From: Emiliania huxleyi CCMP1516 | Lineage: Eukaryota; Haptophyta; Isochrysidales; Noelaerhabdaceae | Assembly (NCBI RefSeq): GCF_000372725.1 | Contig: NW_005200552.1 | Span: 19,524-83,523, forward strand | Reading direction: 5' to 3' | Length of the DNA: 64,000 nt | Shown: one piece after another, positions 43,838 through 55,000 of the stretch | How positions within the stretch are numbered: position 1 is the first letter of the stretch | Layout: the number at the start of each line of letters is the position of its first letter | Translations under genes and position numbers: made by a program | The notes under the pieces: model-generated | Seen by the model: only the letters and a program-made list of their open reading frames with translations | Told to the model about the DNA's origin: nothing | Databases searched by the model: none

Positions 43838-45447
43838 CTGGTGCTGGGCTGGCGCATGGCGGGCTGCGTGAGGGGCCGATGGCCTGCGGACTGGCGCGTG
43901 GCGGTCTCTCGACCTGTCGGACACACTGGCTCGGAGCCGGCCAGAGATCCCTGGCAACGGCCATCGCGACGTCCGCTGAGTGGAAGGTGGAATGGAACCC
44001 CAAGCCCATGAACCATGTGTCTGTCTCTCCATGTTTCCGAGAGGTTTTCAGACAGGTAAGGTTTATCTCTGAGTGGCAGCATGGGAGTGGCCAAATTTTC
44101 TTTTACGATTTGCCTCCTCAACCCGTCGCTTGCTGGCCCCCCTGGCCCCCCGCTGTCCCACGAGCCGTTGCCGGCGCTTTCGCACGAACCTAGTGCTCAG
44201 TTCCGTCTTCGTTCCTCCCCCTCCCTCCAGTAGGTAGGCCGTCCCTCGCTGACGGGAAGAGGCTCGACGAGCCATCGGCGACATCCCTGCGAGCTCCTGG
44301 CCCCCCAAAAGGTCGCACCGGCCCGTGGCTCCGCCGTCGGCTCCGCCGCGAGCGGCGACGGTGAGGCCGCCGGGGCTCGCCTATACCGGCTAGTGTGGAG
44401 CTCTCAGTGTGGTCGCGTGTTTACTAGTGATGCTGCACTAGGCGGCCCGTTTTTTAGCAAAAAGCAGATACCTCATCGCGTGTGGTCGTCGAAAAACCGC
44501 ATGTTCGCCCGTCTGGGACCTGTTCGTACGGCTCCTAAAACGGCTCCTTAACGACGACTACGCGGCCCGGCGGTCGATCTTCGCCTTCTCAGCGGTGGAG
44601 GGGATGTGGGCGGTACGTGCGGACCGCATGGTGCTGCGATGGCTTGACGAGTGCGACTCCCAGCGTCGACTTTGCGACCCCACGGAGCCTCTGCTGCTCT
44701 GGGGGGGGGGGGTCTGCAGACCACCCGGCAAGAACTCGCCCTTCCCCTTCGAAGTAGGGTACCACCCTACTATTTAGGGTGGGCTCCGGCGCCCGCCCGC
44801 ATCGCCCCCAGATGGCAAGCGAAGCCTACCCACGTGGCGCGCGGGTGCCCTCGGCTTACGGACCGAGTCGCACGAGGCTCACATTAAGTGAAGAGGGCTG
44901 CCGTCGTAACCGAACGGGGTCAACTTTTGTTCACTCAGTATTGGTCCACCCTACAATCTAGGGGCGCGGATAGCACGCCCACGAGAGCTCTATGGCAGCC
45001 CGCCAGCGGCGCGGCGCGATGGCACTAGCCCCTGCGGCCGCTCCAGAGTCCGTTCCGGCGGCCGCTCGGGCCGGCCTCGACATGGGAAGGCCCCCGCACG
45101 GGGGGTCCCGGGGGGGGGGGCACCAAGCATGATCGTCCGGACGGGCCCCCCGTACACAGAAGCAGGGTACCGGAGGCATTCCCGAACTCAAAACAGGGTA
45201 CCAAGGGCAGATATGAGCTCAGCTCCGTGAGATCTAGCAGCACATACCCTGGTGCCCAGAATAGTTCAGTCTGAAAAAAACGGTCCGACCGCGCGGAGCC
45301 GTCTGGCTGTCTGCAGAGCCCCCGCGGGCACCCCTAAGGCGAGGAAGAAGAAGGGGGGGGGGGGGGGAAGAAAAACAAAAAGAATAATAATTCTGGGAAA
45401 AAAACCCCCCCAATTTGGCCCGGGGGGGGCCCCCCTAGGGGGGGGGG
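43838..45447. other. Intergenic region up to the gap
   Basis: No supported gene; a 60-codon frame at 44595 has no domain. From about 45105 and again from 45351 there are long G/C homopolymers (45351-45367 and 45421-45447) that suggest poor base quality next to the gap. Confidence 0.4.
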
Positions 45448-45547
45448 NNNNNNNNNNNNNNNNNNNNNNNNNNNNNNNNNNNNNNNNNNNNNNNNNNNNN
45501 NNNNNNNNNNNNNNNNNNNNNNNNNNNNNNNNNNNNNNNNNNNNNNN
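45448..45547. other. Assembly gap (100 N)
   Basis: Exactly 100 undetermined bases, the usual placeholder for a gap of unknown size. The left side is homopolymer-rich. The right side starts abruptly with an inverted copy of 39187 downward. Confidence 1.
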
Positions 45548-46058
45548 TAGACGATCATGTCCTCCAGCGCGTCCTGCGCCCTCAACACCACCTCCGCCGC
45601 GCTTGGCGGTGGCGCCGTCACCTCGTCAGCGGACGGACGCGCAGGCGACAGAGAGGCATCTCGTGCCGCCTCTGCCGGGCTGGACTCTTTCGCGGCGCAG
45701 CTATCGGGAGGCGCACTCTCCATGGCACAGTGGCCCCGGGTGGGTCGATTGACCTGCTGAAGCCCAACCAGCCCGGACCGTGTTTCTTTTTACTATCTCC
45801 TTCTCATGCTGCCAGGCCGTCGGCCGCCTGAGATAAGCCGCCGCCCCCGTCTGCATGCTCCCTCTCTACCTCCTCGTCCTCCACTCCGCTTCCGTGCTCG
45901 ACGCCAGTATCCCACTCCTTGGCGCGCGCTGTGTCGTCCTCTCTGGCGTCGCTCCGGCGCTCTCGCTCGCCGTCGCCGACTCGCTTCTCTCTCGTGGCGC
46001 TGCGAGCTGTGAGATCTGCGTGCCGCTACCGTCGTCGGGCTTCGCCCTCGGCTCCGAC
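45548..46058 (-). repeat. Inverted duplicate of 38690-39187
   Basis: This segment is the reverse complement of 39187-38690, apparently almost base for base. It covers the first ~58 codons of the 8-exon gene, the bidirectional promoter and the first ~65 codons of the signal-peptide gene. It begins at the gap edge and ends inside the second gene, so both gene starts are truncated and non-functional here. Confidence 0.85.
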
Positions 46059-46090
46059 TGCCGACATGGGGTTGGCTTTAAGCATGATGC

Positions 46091-46121
<31 letters not shown>

Positions 46122-46861
46122 GAGGGGGAGGAGGCGCCACCGACTGCGCCGCGGCGCGGCCCCCTAGGGCGCGGCGATCGGCGCCGCCGCCGCGAGCAAT
46201 CGCCCGCACCAGCGCCAGCGCCAGCAGCAGCAGCAGCAGCGCCAGCAGCACAGCGCCCGCCCGGCGGTCCACGCGCCACCGTCCCGCTTAAGTGAGAGTT
46301 GTCTTCTTGTTCCTATTGGGCCTACTGTCTGGCTTGGATGAGACGCAGCGACGGTGTATCGCGGCGGGTCTCTAGCGGCGCGGCCCGCGCTGCGCGGAGC
46401 CGCAGCCGGCACTGACAGGCCAGGGCCCCGGCCGCGGCCCACACTCAAAGTGACGGCTCCAGATATCTTCGGGTAGCTCTCGTGGGCATTTAGTGTTGCC
46501 TGTGTGGTCAGGGGACCCCCCACGGGGCTTCTGTGTGGCTTTGGAAGACTCCCCTAAAATCTACTCTCAGACCCTAAAATCTAGGGGGGCAGTCTGGCCG
46601 CGAGACCGTGCAGGGGGAGAGGGGGAGGGAGGCCCAGCGAGGGGCTGCGGCTGGATCCTACTGCGCGGCTGGACTAAAGACGCACTAAACCTCGCTAAAT
46701 CTGGATGTAAAGTCGCAGTGAACTCGCGCTAAATTTGCGCTAAAGTGCACTAAAGATGCAGTACATAAACACTTCACACCGCACTAAATTTAGACCCAGG
46801 GCGCCCTTCCATGAACTAAGCGCCCGCCGGCGCCAGCCGGCGCCGCAATCGCGCGCGCTCA
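46059..46861. other. Intergenic region with GGA and CTAAA repeats
   Basis: GGA triplets lie at about 46090-46132 and CAG triplets at about 46220-46245. From about 46670 to 46790 there are many degenerate CGCACTAAA/CGCTAAAT units. No gene is supported. Confidence 0.45.
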
Positions 46862-48279
46862 ATGCTGTCGATGCGCGCCTGCTTCGCAAAGTCGCTGCCC
46901 TGCCTCCACCGCCGCAAAGCCCCCCCCTCTGCCACCTATCTCGGTGTGGACGAGACGAAGCTGAAGCGGTGGCGCAAGTTCGGCGGCGACGATCTGGAGC
47001 CGGTCCTCGCCAGCAGCGCCGTTGCCCTCCTCGACGCGCAGTGGATCATCAGCCACGCCGAGACGGGCGGCGTCCTCACTCACCGCCAGGCGCTGCCCAA
47101 AGAGGCCTTCCTCTCCCTCGCCGACCTCGTCGAGGCGACCGACTTTGTGCTCCCCGTCGGCGCGCTGTCCTACCCGTGGCTGACCAAGGACCACCCCGAC
47201 CCGCGCGGAGCCAACCTCGCCCGCGTCGCAAGGGCGCTCAAGGCCCTGCTCACCTCTCGGTACATATCGCGGCTCGGCGTCTTTTGGGACTTCGGCTCGC
47301 TGCACCAGCACCCCGACCCCGCCAACGGCGACATGCGCACCGAGGAGCAGAACGCGCTCTTCAAGCAGGGGCTGGGCTGCCTCGGCACGCTCTACTCCCA
47401 CCCGCACACGATTGTGCTGCGGCTGACCTCCTTCCCGGACGGCCACAAGGCCGAGGACCAGGCCGAGGGCACCAACGTGGCCAAGTACTTTGACCGCGGC
47501 TGGTGCGCCACCGAGAGCGCTTGGGCGAGCCTGACCAAGGCCGGCAGCCTCTCCCTCGACCTCGGCAAGATGCGCGTCGGCAAGGAGTACGACGACCGCA
47601 GCCTCATGCTCGACTGCACCAAGGACGGCGGCCGGCGCCCTCCGCTGCTGCCGTCTGCGTTCGCGGCGGAGCTGGAGACGAAGAGCTTCACCAACGGCAA
47701 GGACGACAAGCCGCTGGTGAAGCAGCTGTACGAGGCCGCCTTCGAGGAGCAGTTTGGCAAGGCGACCAAGCTGGACTACGACGGCCTCGGCTGGGGCGAC
47801 GCGGAGGCGGCGCAGCTGGCGGAGGTCCTCGCGAGCGGGGCAATGCCGCAGCTCGGGTATCTCAATCTCTACAACAACAAGGTTGGCGACGAGGGCTGCA
47901 AGGCGCTGGCCGCCGCCCTTGGCAAGGAGGGGGCAGCGCCGCGGCTCGAGAAGCTCGATCTCGGCAGCAACGAGATTGGCGGCGAGGGCTGCAAGGCGCT
48001 GGCCGCCGCCCTCGGCAAGGAGGGGGCAGCGCCGCGGCTCGAGGTGCTCCTTCTCTTCGGCAACAAGATTGGCGACGAGGGCTGCAACGCGCTGGCCGCG
48101 GCCCTCAAGGAGGGGGCCGCTCCGAGCTTGAAGGCGCGAGACGCCCCCCCTCGCCACACTCCCCTCCCCCACCCAATGCTCATCGCACCTCCCCTCGCGT
48201 GCAGACGCTCTGGGTGCACAACACGGAGCAGCCTGAGCTGGTGGCCGTGTGCAAGGAGCGCGGCGTCGGGCTCTACTGA
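46862..48279 (+). CDS. LRR protein with an N-terminal sensor-like domain
   Basis: 448 residues from exons 46862-48133 and 48205-48279. The N-terminal ~280 residues include ALSYPWLTKDHPDPRG, GVFWDFGSLHQHP and KYFDRGWCATESAWA. This set recurs in algal and protist proteins and recalls TIR/HET-like sensor folds, though I cannot name the family. The C-terminus has three ribonuclease-inhibitor-type leucine-rich repeats (LGYLNLYNNKVGDEGCKALAAALG). The last exon ends TLWVHNTEQPELVAVCKERG. The intron (48134-48204, 71 nt) is GC-AG and does not show the exon-start duplication seen elsewhere. Function unknown; a recognition or signalling role is plausible. Confidence 0.7.
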
Positions 48280-48843
48280 GCCTCTCCAGCCATGGCCGGG
48301 CGGCAAGGGCGCGGGGCCCGGCGGGACCGCCGCGCGAGCACGGCAGAGAGCAGCAGAGCCTGCGGTTGCGGAGCATGACGTACGTGAGCATGGCTGGGGA
48401 GCATGACGTACGTGTGGCGAGAGTGGGTTGGGGGAGGGGGCGCCGGGCGAAAGGGGAGGTGGGTCTCTCAGGTGCTGGGGTGGGGCGAGAATTACACTTG
48501 CTTCGCACATCCGAGACAGATGAGTCGATAGAATGCTGGGGTTGCTGCGCCGCGTGGAGCTGGAGGACCTAGCTGCAATAAAGATCGGAAAGAGGCCCAA
48601 AGCTCAAAGTAAGTAAGGTCAAGTTCAAAGTCAAACGCGCGCGAAAAAAAATCGTAAATGACGACACTGACTGCGAGCGCACATAATTTAGGACATAAAA
48701 AAGATGCGCCAGAGGTGTACCTCGAGGCTCGAGGTGCGAGTGCTCTCTACGGCTCTCGCTTTCATGTTTGTGATATGCGCTTCGTTCGCCGCCCGAGCGC
48801 GGAGCGGGCCGCGGCGCGAATCTATAGAGCTGCACCAAGCCCA
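48280..48843. other. Intergenic region, convergent genes
   Basis: A GAGCATGACGTACGTG motif is repeated at about 48373 and 48399. AAAGTAAGTAAGGTCAAGTTC lies near 48605. Otherwise nothing is recognised. Confidence 0.4.
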
Positions 48844-50558
48844 CTACTCGGAAACGTAAACACCACCGTGAACGAACCTGTCCAGCTCTGTCCGCGCGTG
48901 CGCCGCGATCTCCCCACTCGTCGTCAGCCAGACGTCATCGCGGTGCGCAGCGATGTGCTCGAGTGCGCGGCGCAGCTTCCTGAGCCGGAAAGGCTGCCCG
49001 ACGATGTACGCGTGCAGCGCGATCCCCATCACAAGCGGCTGCTCGTGCCTAACAAAGACAGCTGCGACCCCATAAAAAGAAAGCATTCGGCCCGCTCGAT
49101 CCCAGTCACGAGAGCGGCTGGACGCGCCGCTCGCTCTGCTCGCGCATCTCGTCGAAGTTGTCCACGATCATGCCTGAATCGTTGCCAGCACGAGCCTGGG
49201 GTGACTTCGAAGCCGCCGACGAGGTGCGGGGAGATGTGGGGAGATGTGGGGAGATGTGGGGAGATGTAAGGAGATATCGACGAGCATGCCTGCGAACTCC
49301 GAGGCGGACGCACGCCGGACGAGGATCGTCGGGATGTCGTTCAGCTCCTGAGGCGCGTGGTGATCTCGTGTGATCTCGAGTGATCTCGGCGCGATCTCGG
49401 GTGATCTCGTTGAACTCGTGTGATCTTGGGTGATATCGGGTGGTCTAAATGGTCGGATGACGCAACGTGATCTCGGGTGACCTCGACCGTGAGGCGATCG
49501 TGGGTGATTCGCAGGCAGCCTCGCCCGATCTCGGGCGATCTGGGCTCCTGAGGGTACGGGAGGCTCAAGATTCGGCACTTCTAGGAAGTGTCTAGGAAGT
49601 GTCTAGGAAGTGTCCTGAGGGTACGGGAGGCTCAAGATTGAGCCGCCGCCGCGCGTGCTCATCCACGTTGGCTGGTCGTCGTGGCACCTGCGCCCGGGGC
49701 GATCTCGGCTGATCTCGGCTGATCTCGGTTCATGGCTGATCTCGGCTCATCTCGGCGCATCTCGGCGCATCTCGGCGCATCTCGAGTCACCAGTCCAGCA
49801 GGTACTCGTACCCGGCCTCGGCGAGCAGGTCAGGCGAGACGTGGCTCTGCGAGATCCAAGGGCCCAGCCAGCCGCGGGGCGGGGCGCCTGCGCGAGAGTA
49901 GCCGAGGTTAGCCGAGATCAGCCGCGATCAGCCGAGAGTAGCTGAGAGTGGCTGAGAGTAGCCGTGAGTAGCGAGGGTTAGCCGAGATCAGCCGCGATCA
50001 GCCGAGAGTGGCTGAGAGTAGCTGAGAGTAGCTGAGAGTAGCTAAAGTGTCGGCCTCTCGCGCACAATCTCCCGTCGTCTCGGCAAGTTGCCAGGAGCGG
50101 GTTGCGCCTGCCGCGTCTGCGAGAGTCGACGTCGTCTCGGCGATGAGCGCCGCCTCGTCCCTCTCGACCAGGTCGCCCTGCCGCTCCGCGTTTGTGCGGC
50201 CGTGGCCGACGACCTCGTCTCCACGTGCGATGTGTGCAGCGAGCAGCTCCGGGCAGTGGCCAGCGATCTCCGAGTTTGCCAGCACCGAGACAGGAAGACG
50301 GAGCTCTTCGAACTCGTCGAGCAGCCGCCACGCGCCAACGCGGTTGCCGTACTCGCGCCACGAGTAGTTGAGCACGTCCGGCCTGCCCGACGGCGCGAGC
50401 TCGCCACCGTGACCCTCGCCAAACGCAAAGTGCTCGAGGTTCAGCCCGAGGTAAACGGCGAGGCGCTTGCCACCAGGCCACGCGTAGCGCGGACGCGCGT
50501 TGATGGCCGAGTAGGGGAAGCGGCCGTGGGTTCGGAGGAGCGAGGGCATTGGTCGCAC
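48844..50558 (-). CDS. Polysaccharide deacetylase family protein, 6 exons
   Basis: 315 residues from exons 50558-50108, 49887-49791, 49687-49615, 49347-49290, 49173-49110 and 49048-48844 (sum 948 nt). A NodB/PuuE-type carbohydrate-esterase-4 fold. Diagnostic stretches are YAWPGGKRLAVYLGLN, SWREYGNRVGAWRLLD, GWLGPWISQSHVSPDLLAEA, DDQPTWMSTRGGGSILSLPY, ELNDIPTIL and MGIALHAYIVGQPFRLRKLR. Close relatives include allantoinase-like and chitooligosaccharide deacetylases; the substrate here is unknown. Introns: GC, GT, apparent GA, GC, GT. Fillers are GATCTCGGCT-type repeats (introns 1-3) and a decamer variant (intron 4). Intron 4 starts GGCATGCTCGTCGA where exon 5 starts GGCATGATCGTGGA, counting the G shared from the upstream exon. 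Confidence 0.85.
49174..49289 (-). repeat. Deacetylase intron 4 with decamer array
   Basis: 116-nt GC-AG intron. The transcript strand holds CACATCTCCC-type decamers (49226-49275). The first 13 nt copy the next exon with two mismatches. Confidence 0.85.
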
Positions 50559-52022
50559 GCCAGACTGGCGCGCAGGATAAAAGAATTTAAAAAAAATTCA
50601 CAAGCCATCGAGTCGAGTAAAGGATTTGCACAGGCGACACCACGCCACACGGCCACACAGCGGGTGTGTGGAGATCAACGGACAAACGCTGCATTTGGCA
50701 GCCCGTGCCAATTCTTGGTGGTGGGGCGGTGGGGCGCTGGGGCGGGCGCCGGAGTGGGAGTCGCGTGACTGCTCCTGTGGTGGGGGCAACGGCTTCTGAG
50801 GGAGCCGTCGCCCGCGCCTTGTCTGTCGCGTGAATCGTGCTGTGCGACCGCCTTGTTGTAAAATTCTTGGTGGACTGGTCCTTGTGACCCCCCCAGGGGC
50901 TGAGGGAGTGGATTTTGGGGCCTTTACGGCACGGGGACCCCCCGGGGGGCCCCGTTAAGGCCTTGAGGGACGACGAAATTCCCAGCCCCGGCCTGAAGGG
51001 GGCCCCCCCCCCCCCCCCCCGTCCCCCGTCCCCCTCCCGTCGCCTTCGATACCAATGCTTGTGCTTTCACTTACCCGGAGGTCCTCATAGACGCGCACAC
51101 AAAGAGTTGACTCGACATTTGGCAACTATAGGCACGGCACTAGACACTCAGGGGCGCGAGGTCGCTCCCTTGATTGCCTTACTATTCGTACACCGTTTGT
51201 GCCACCTCACTCACTCGCGGTGACTCCAGTAAGTGGACTTGTGGCTTATTTGTAGTGAGTGTGGTTGTTGTTATATGGGAGAGTAATCATAGAGTGCGGT
51301 GAGGGCCTTACCATTTGTACATCATTTGTGCATCATTTCCCGCAGTTCTACCGTTTTTCTTATGTCATCTAACTAAAAAGATGGACTGTGAGCGCGATGC
51401 GTGTGCCAGCGCAGCAAAATCACAACAAGGTCCTCACTGCAGAGAGGTCCTCACTTTGCAGAGGTCCTCACTTGCAGAGGTCCTCACGCTGAGTGACGCC
51501 ACCCCAGGGGAAGAATTTTACAACCGTGCCCAGTGTCGTGCAGGCGGCCCAGACGAACAAACGTATGATAAATGCTACTGTGGCCCAGGCGGGGTGGGAG
51601 GTAGCCATCCAGCAAGCCGCCACATGGGCAAAATGAAATCTAAACTTGGCCACATTGACGTCCGGATCAGATAGATGTTCGCGTGTGAGGTCATTTGTGT
51701 AGCGAAAGGGAAATGCTTCTGTGGAGCATACACGTCCACCATTAGCCTAGTCCTTCGCCCAGTCTATTTTCTCTCTCTCCTCCTCGCACAGCCCTTCCCT
51801 TGTGTGTGCCCTTCCCTTGCCTTGCTACGACTCGCTCAATATCCCCTAGGCTCATGTGGGTTTGTAGGAATGTCGCAAAGTCTACAGGAATGGGTCTGTG
51901 CTCTCTTGCCCAGTTACACGCTGCACGAACATGTCCTATCAGTGCGCGCCAGTCCGGTCGCGCAAGCGTTTTTCTTGTTTTGGAAGCCTCCCGACTTGCC
52001 GCTCCGGGCCCTTGGGCTGCGG
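50559..52022. promoter_or_regulatory. Long divergent intergenic region
   Basis: Separates the deacetylase (minus) from FAD synthase (plus). It contains GTGAATCGTGCTGTGCGACC and a TTGTTGTAAAATTCTT tract (about 50831-50869) resembling 24630-24660 and 31200-31230. A C homopolymer lies at 51003-51020. A tandem ~15-bp GAGGTCCTCACTTGCA unit is repeated four times at about 51424-51487. The open frame upstream of 52023 is not supported as coding. Confidence 0.4.
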
Positions 52023-55000
52023 ATGCTCCTGAGCCTGCTGTACACCCTCGGCGTCGCCCTCGCACCGCTGCCGCTGCGCCGCAGCAGAACCGCACTGCCC
52101 AGGATGTGCGACCAGTCCTCGCTTTCCCAGCCGGCGCAGGCCGACGCGGCCGACGCGGCCGACGCCCTCGCGCTGCACCGACGGCTCAAGCTCCGCTCTG
52201 AGGTTGAGGACGAGTTCGGCAGGGCGCTGAAGGAGGGCCTCGAGGTGTGCGCGCACTCGCTGCGCCTGTACGGCCCGGCGCGTGTCGTCACCAGCTTCAA
52301 CGGCGGCAAGGACGCCGTCGCCATCTTGCACTTGATGCGCGCGGCGCTCGCGGCGCACAGCGAGGCGGCGGGCGGGCCGCGAGAGCGGCTGCGCGTCATC
52401 TTCTTCGAGCAGCGGGACGAGTTCCCCGAGGTCGACGCCTTTGTGCGCGACGCCGTCGAGCGCTACGACCTCGAGCTCTGCACGTACTCGGATGGCTTTG
52501 CCGCCCAGAAGCCGAATACGCACTCTTGTCTCCCAACCAGCACACTCGGGAGGACACGTACTCAGCTGTATTCGGCCGTGTTCAGCCGTACCCACTGCAT
52601 TCGCCTCCCTCGTATTCACGCGGTGCTAAGAAAAAGCTGCACAAGACCATCTTCCCCGCCCCGAGGTCGGTGTATTCAACCCCGTGGGTTCAGCCCCGCA
52701 GGCTTTGCCGCCGGGCTGGAGAGCTGCATCGCGGAGCACGGGTCGGCGGCGTTTGTGCTTGGCACGCGGGAGGGCGACCCGAACGGGTCCGGGCAGGGCG
52801 CCTTCGAGCCCTCCTCCACTTGGATGCCCCCTTTCATGCGCGTGAACCCGGTGCTGCTCCTAGAAGCGGAAGACGGATTCCTGCCTCCCAACCAGCGCTC
52901 GAGAGACACGTACTCCGCTGTTTGCCGCTGCAGTCTGCTGTATTCACTGTACTCCCACCCGTCGTACTCACGCGGTGCTCTGAAGCCGCGGCACAAGACC
53001 GTCCTCCCGCCCCTCATGTCGGCGCATACTCACCACGCTGCACAGATACCACACCACCCACGGGACTGAACCAACACTGGGTTCGCTACTCTGGAGGTAT
53101 GGGACTTCACACCGTAGGTCCTGCGCTGGAGCTACGCGCACGTCTGGCAGCTGCTGCGCGGCTTCGCACTGCCGTTTTGCTCGCTCTACGAGGAGGGGGC
53201 ACCCTAGAATCAATCTCCCCATATCTCCCCATATCTCCTCGTATCTCCCCATATCTCCCCATATCTCCCCACATCTCCCCATATCTCCTCGTATCTCCCC
53301 ATATCTCCCCATATCTCCCCATATCTCGTGCCTAGAAGCCGAATGCGCATTCTTGTGCCCCAACCAGCGCTCGAGAGGACACGCACCCACCTGGATTCGG
53401 CCGTATTCAGCTGTGGTCGTTGTCTCAATGACCCCTCGTACTCACGGGCGGCGCTCTGAAGACACTGCACGATACCGTGCTCCGGCGCCGAGGGTGGCCG
53501 TCTTCGGCACGTAGGAGGGGTGCACGTCGCTCGGGGAATCTCGGGTAATCTCGCGGAATCTGCACGTAGGAGGGGTACACGTCGCTTGGCAAGCAGTCCG
53601 ACACCGAGCCGAACCCCGCCCTCCGCCTCCCTGACGGCAGCTGCCCCTAGAGGCGGAAGATTCGCTCTTGTCTCCCGGCCAGCGCTCGAGAGGACGCGGA
53701 CTCGGCTGGATTCGGCCGTATTCAGCCGTCTCCACTGTAGTCGCCTCCCTCCCTCGTACTCACGCGGTGCTCTGAAGACACTGCACAACACCGCCTTCCC
53801 GCCCCGAGGCTGGCGTACTTCACGACGCAGGCTCCTACCGCCCCGCCTGGCTGCTCGACGACGGCGCGCTGGAGCGGGCCGGCCGGTCCGCCAAGGGCGG
53901 CAAGGCGGGCGGCGGAGGCGGAGGCGGCGGCGGCGAGAGCGGAGGCGGCGGCGGCGGCGAGAGCGGCGGAGGCGAGAGCGGAGGCGGCGAGGGCGGAGGC
54001 GGCGGGAGGGGAGCCTCTCCCGCCGCTGCGGCCAAGGCGCCGGAGGGGCGGAGACTAGTTCGGTTGGTGAGGCTGCTAGTGACTGAGTTGACATCGCTTC
54101 TCCCGCGGCCGCGGGCAAGGTGTCTGCGGCGGCGGCGGAGGCGGCGGCGGAGGCGGGGGAGCTGCTCGCCGCGAAGACGGCGGCGGCTGTTTGTCGTGTT
54201 TGGGCGGCCGAGGTTCACTACTAGCTGACGGCTGGTTCACTCTGGGGACAGGCGGCGATGGATAGATGGGAAGGCGAAGCACAGTCCGACCAACGACTGG
54301 GACACCAACGCGGGGTATGGGTGGGGACGCGGGACGGGAGGTGACGGTCACACAGGAGCGACACACAGAACCGCAAGACAAGACACCCAGGCGGCGCTGC
54401 TGGTCGTCGGCGACGAGATCCTCTCCGGCGCCACGGCCGACGTCAACATCCAGGCATGCACTAGCCTTTTAGGGCTAGTCTGGGCGGGTTGACGCATCAA
54501 GTGGTTCAGTGGCGGCCGGCGTGAGCGCCCCAGGCGGCGGCGGCGGCGCTGCGAGCTGGCGCCGTGGCGTTGCGGCGCGTGACAGTGGTTGGGGACGATT
54601 TGGCGGAGATTGAGGCGGAGCTGCGGCTGCTGGCGGCGAGATTTAGCCGGGATCTGGCCGAGAGATCTGGGCAGCCGAGATCATGGCCGCGATCTGGGCT
54701 CGAGATCGGCTTGAGATTGGCGGATATTGGCGGATATTGTCGGAGATTTCGGAGATTGGGACCCGAGATCGGGTCCCAGAGTGGCGGAGATTAGGGTCCG
54801 AGATTGGCGGAGAGTGGCGGAGATTGGCGGAGATTGGGGTCCGAGATTGGCGGAGATTGTCGGAGGGTGGGGCCCAGGCGCTGCCCGGTGGTCAGTGTGG
54901 GAATCACCTCCGCAGGCGACTCACGACCTCGTCATTACCTCTGGTGGCGTCGGCCCAACGTGCGACGACGTCACGCTGAAGGCGGTGGCCGCCGCCTTCG

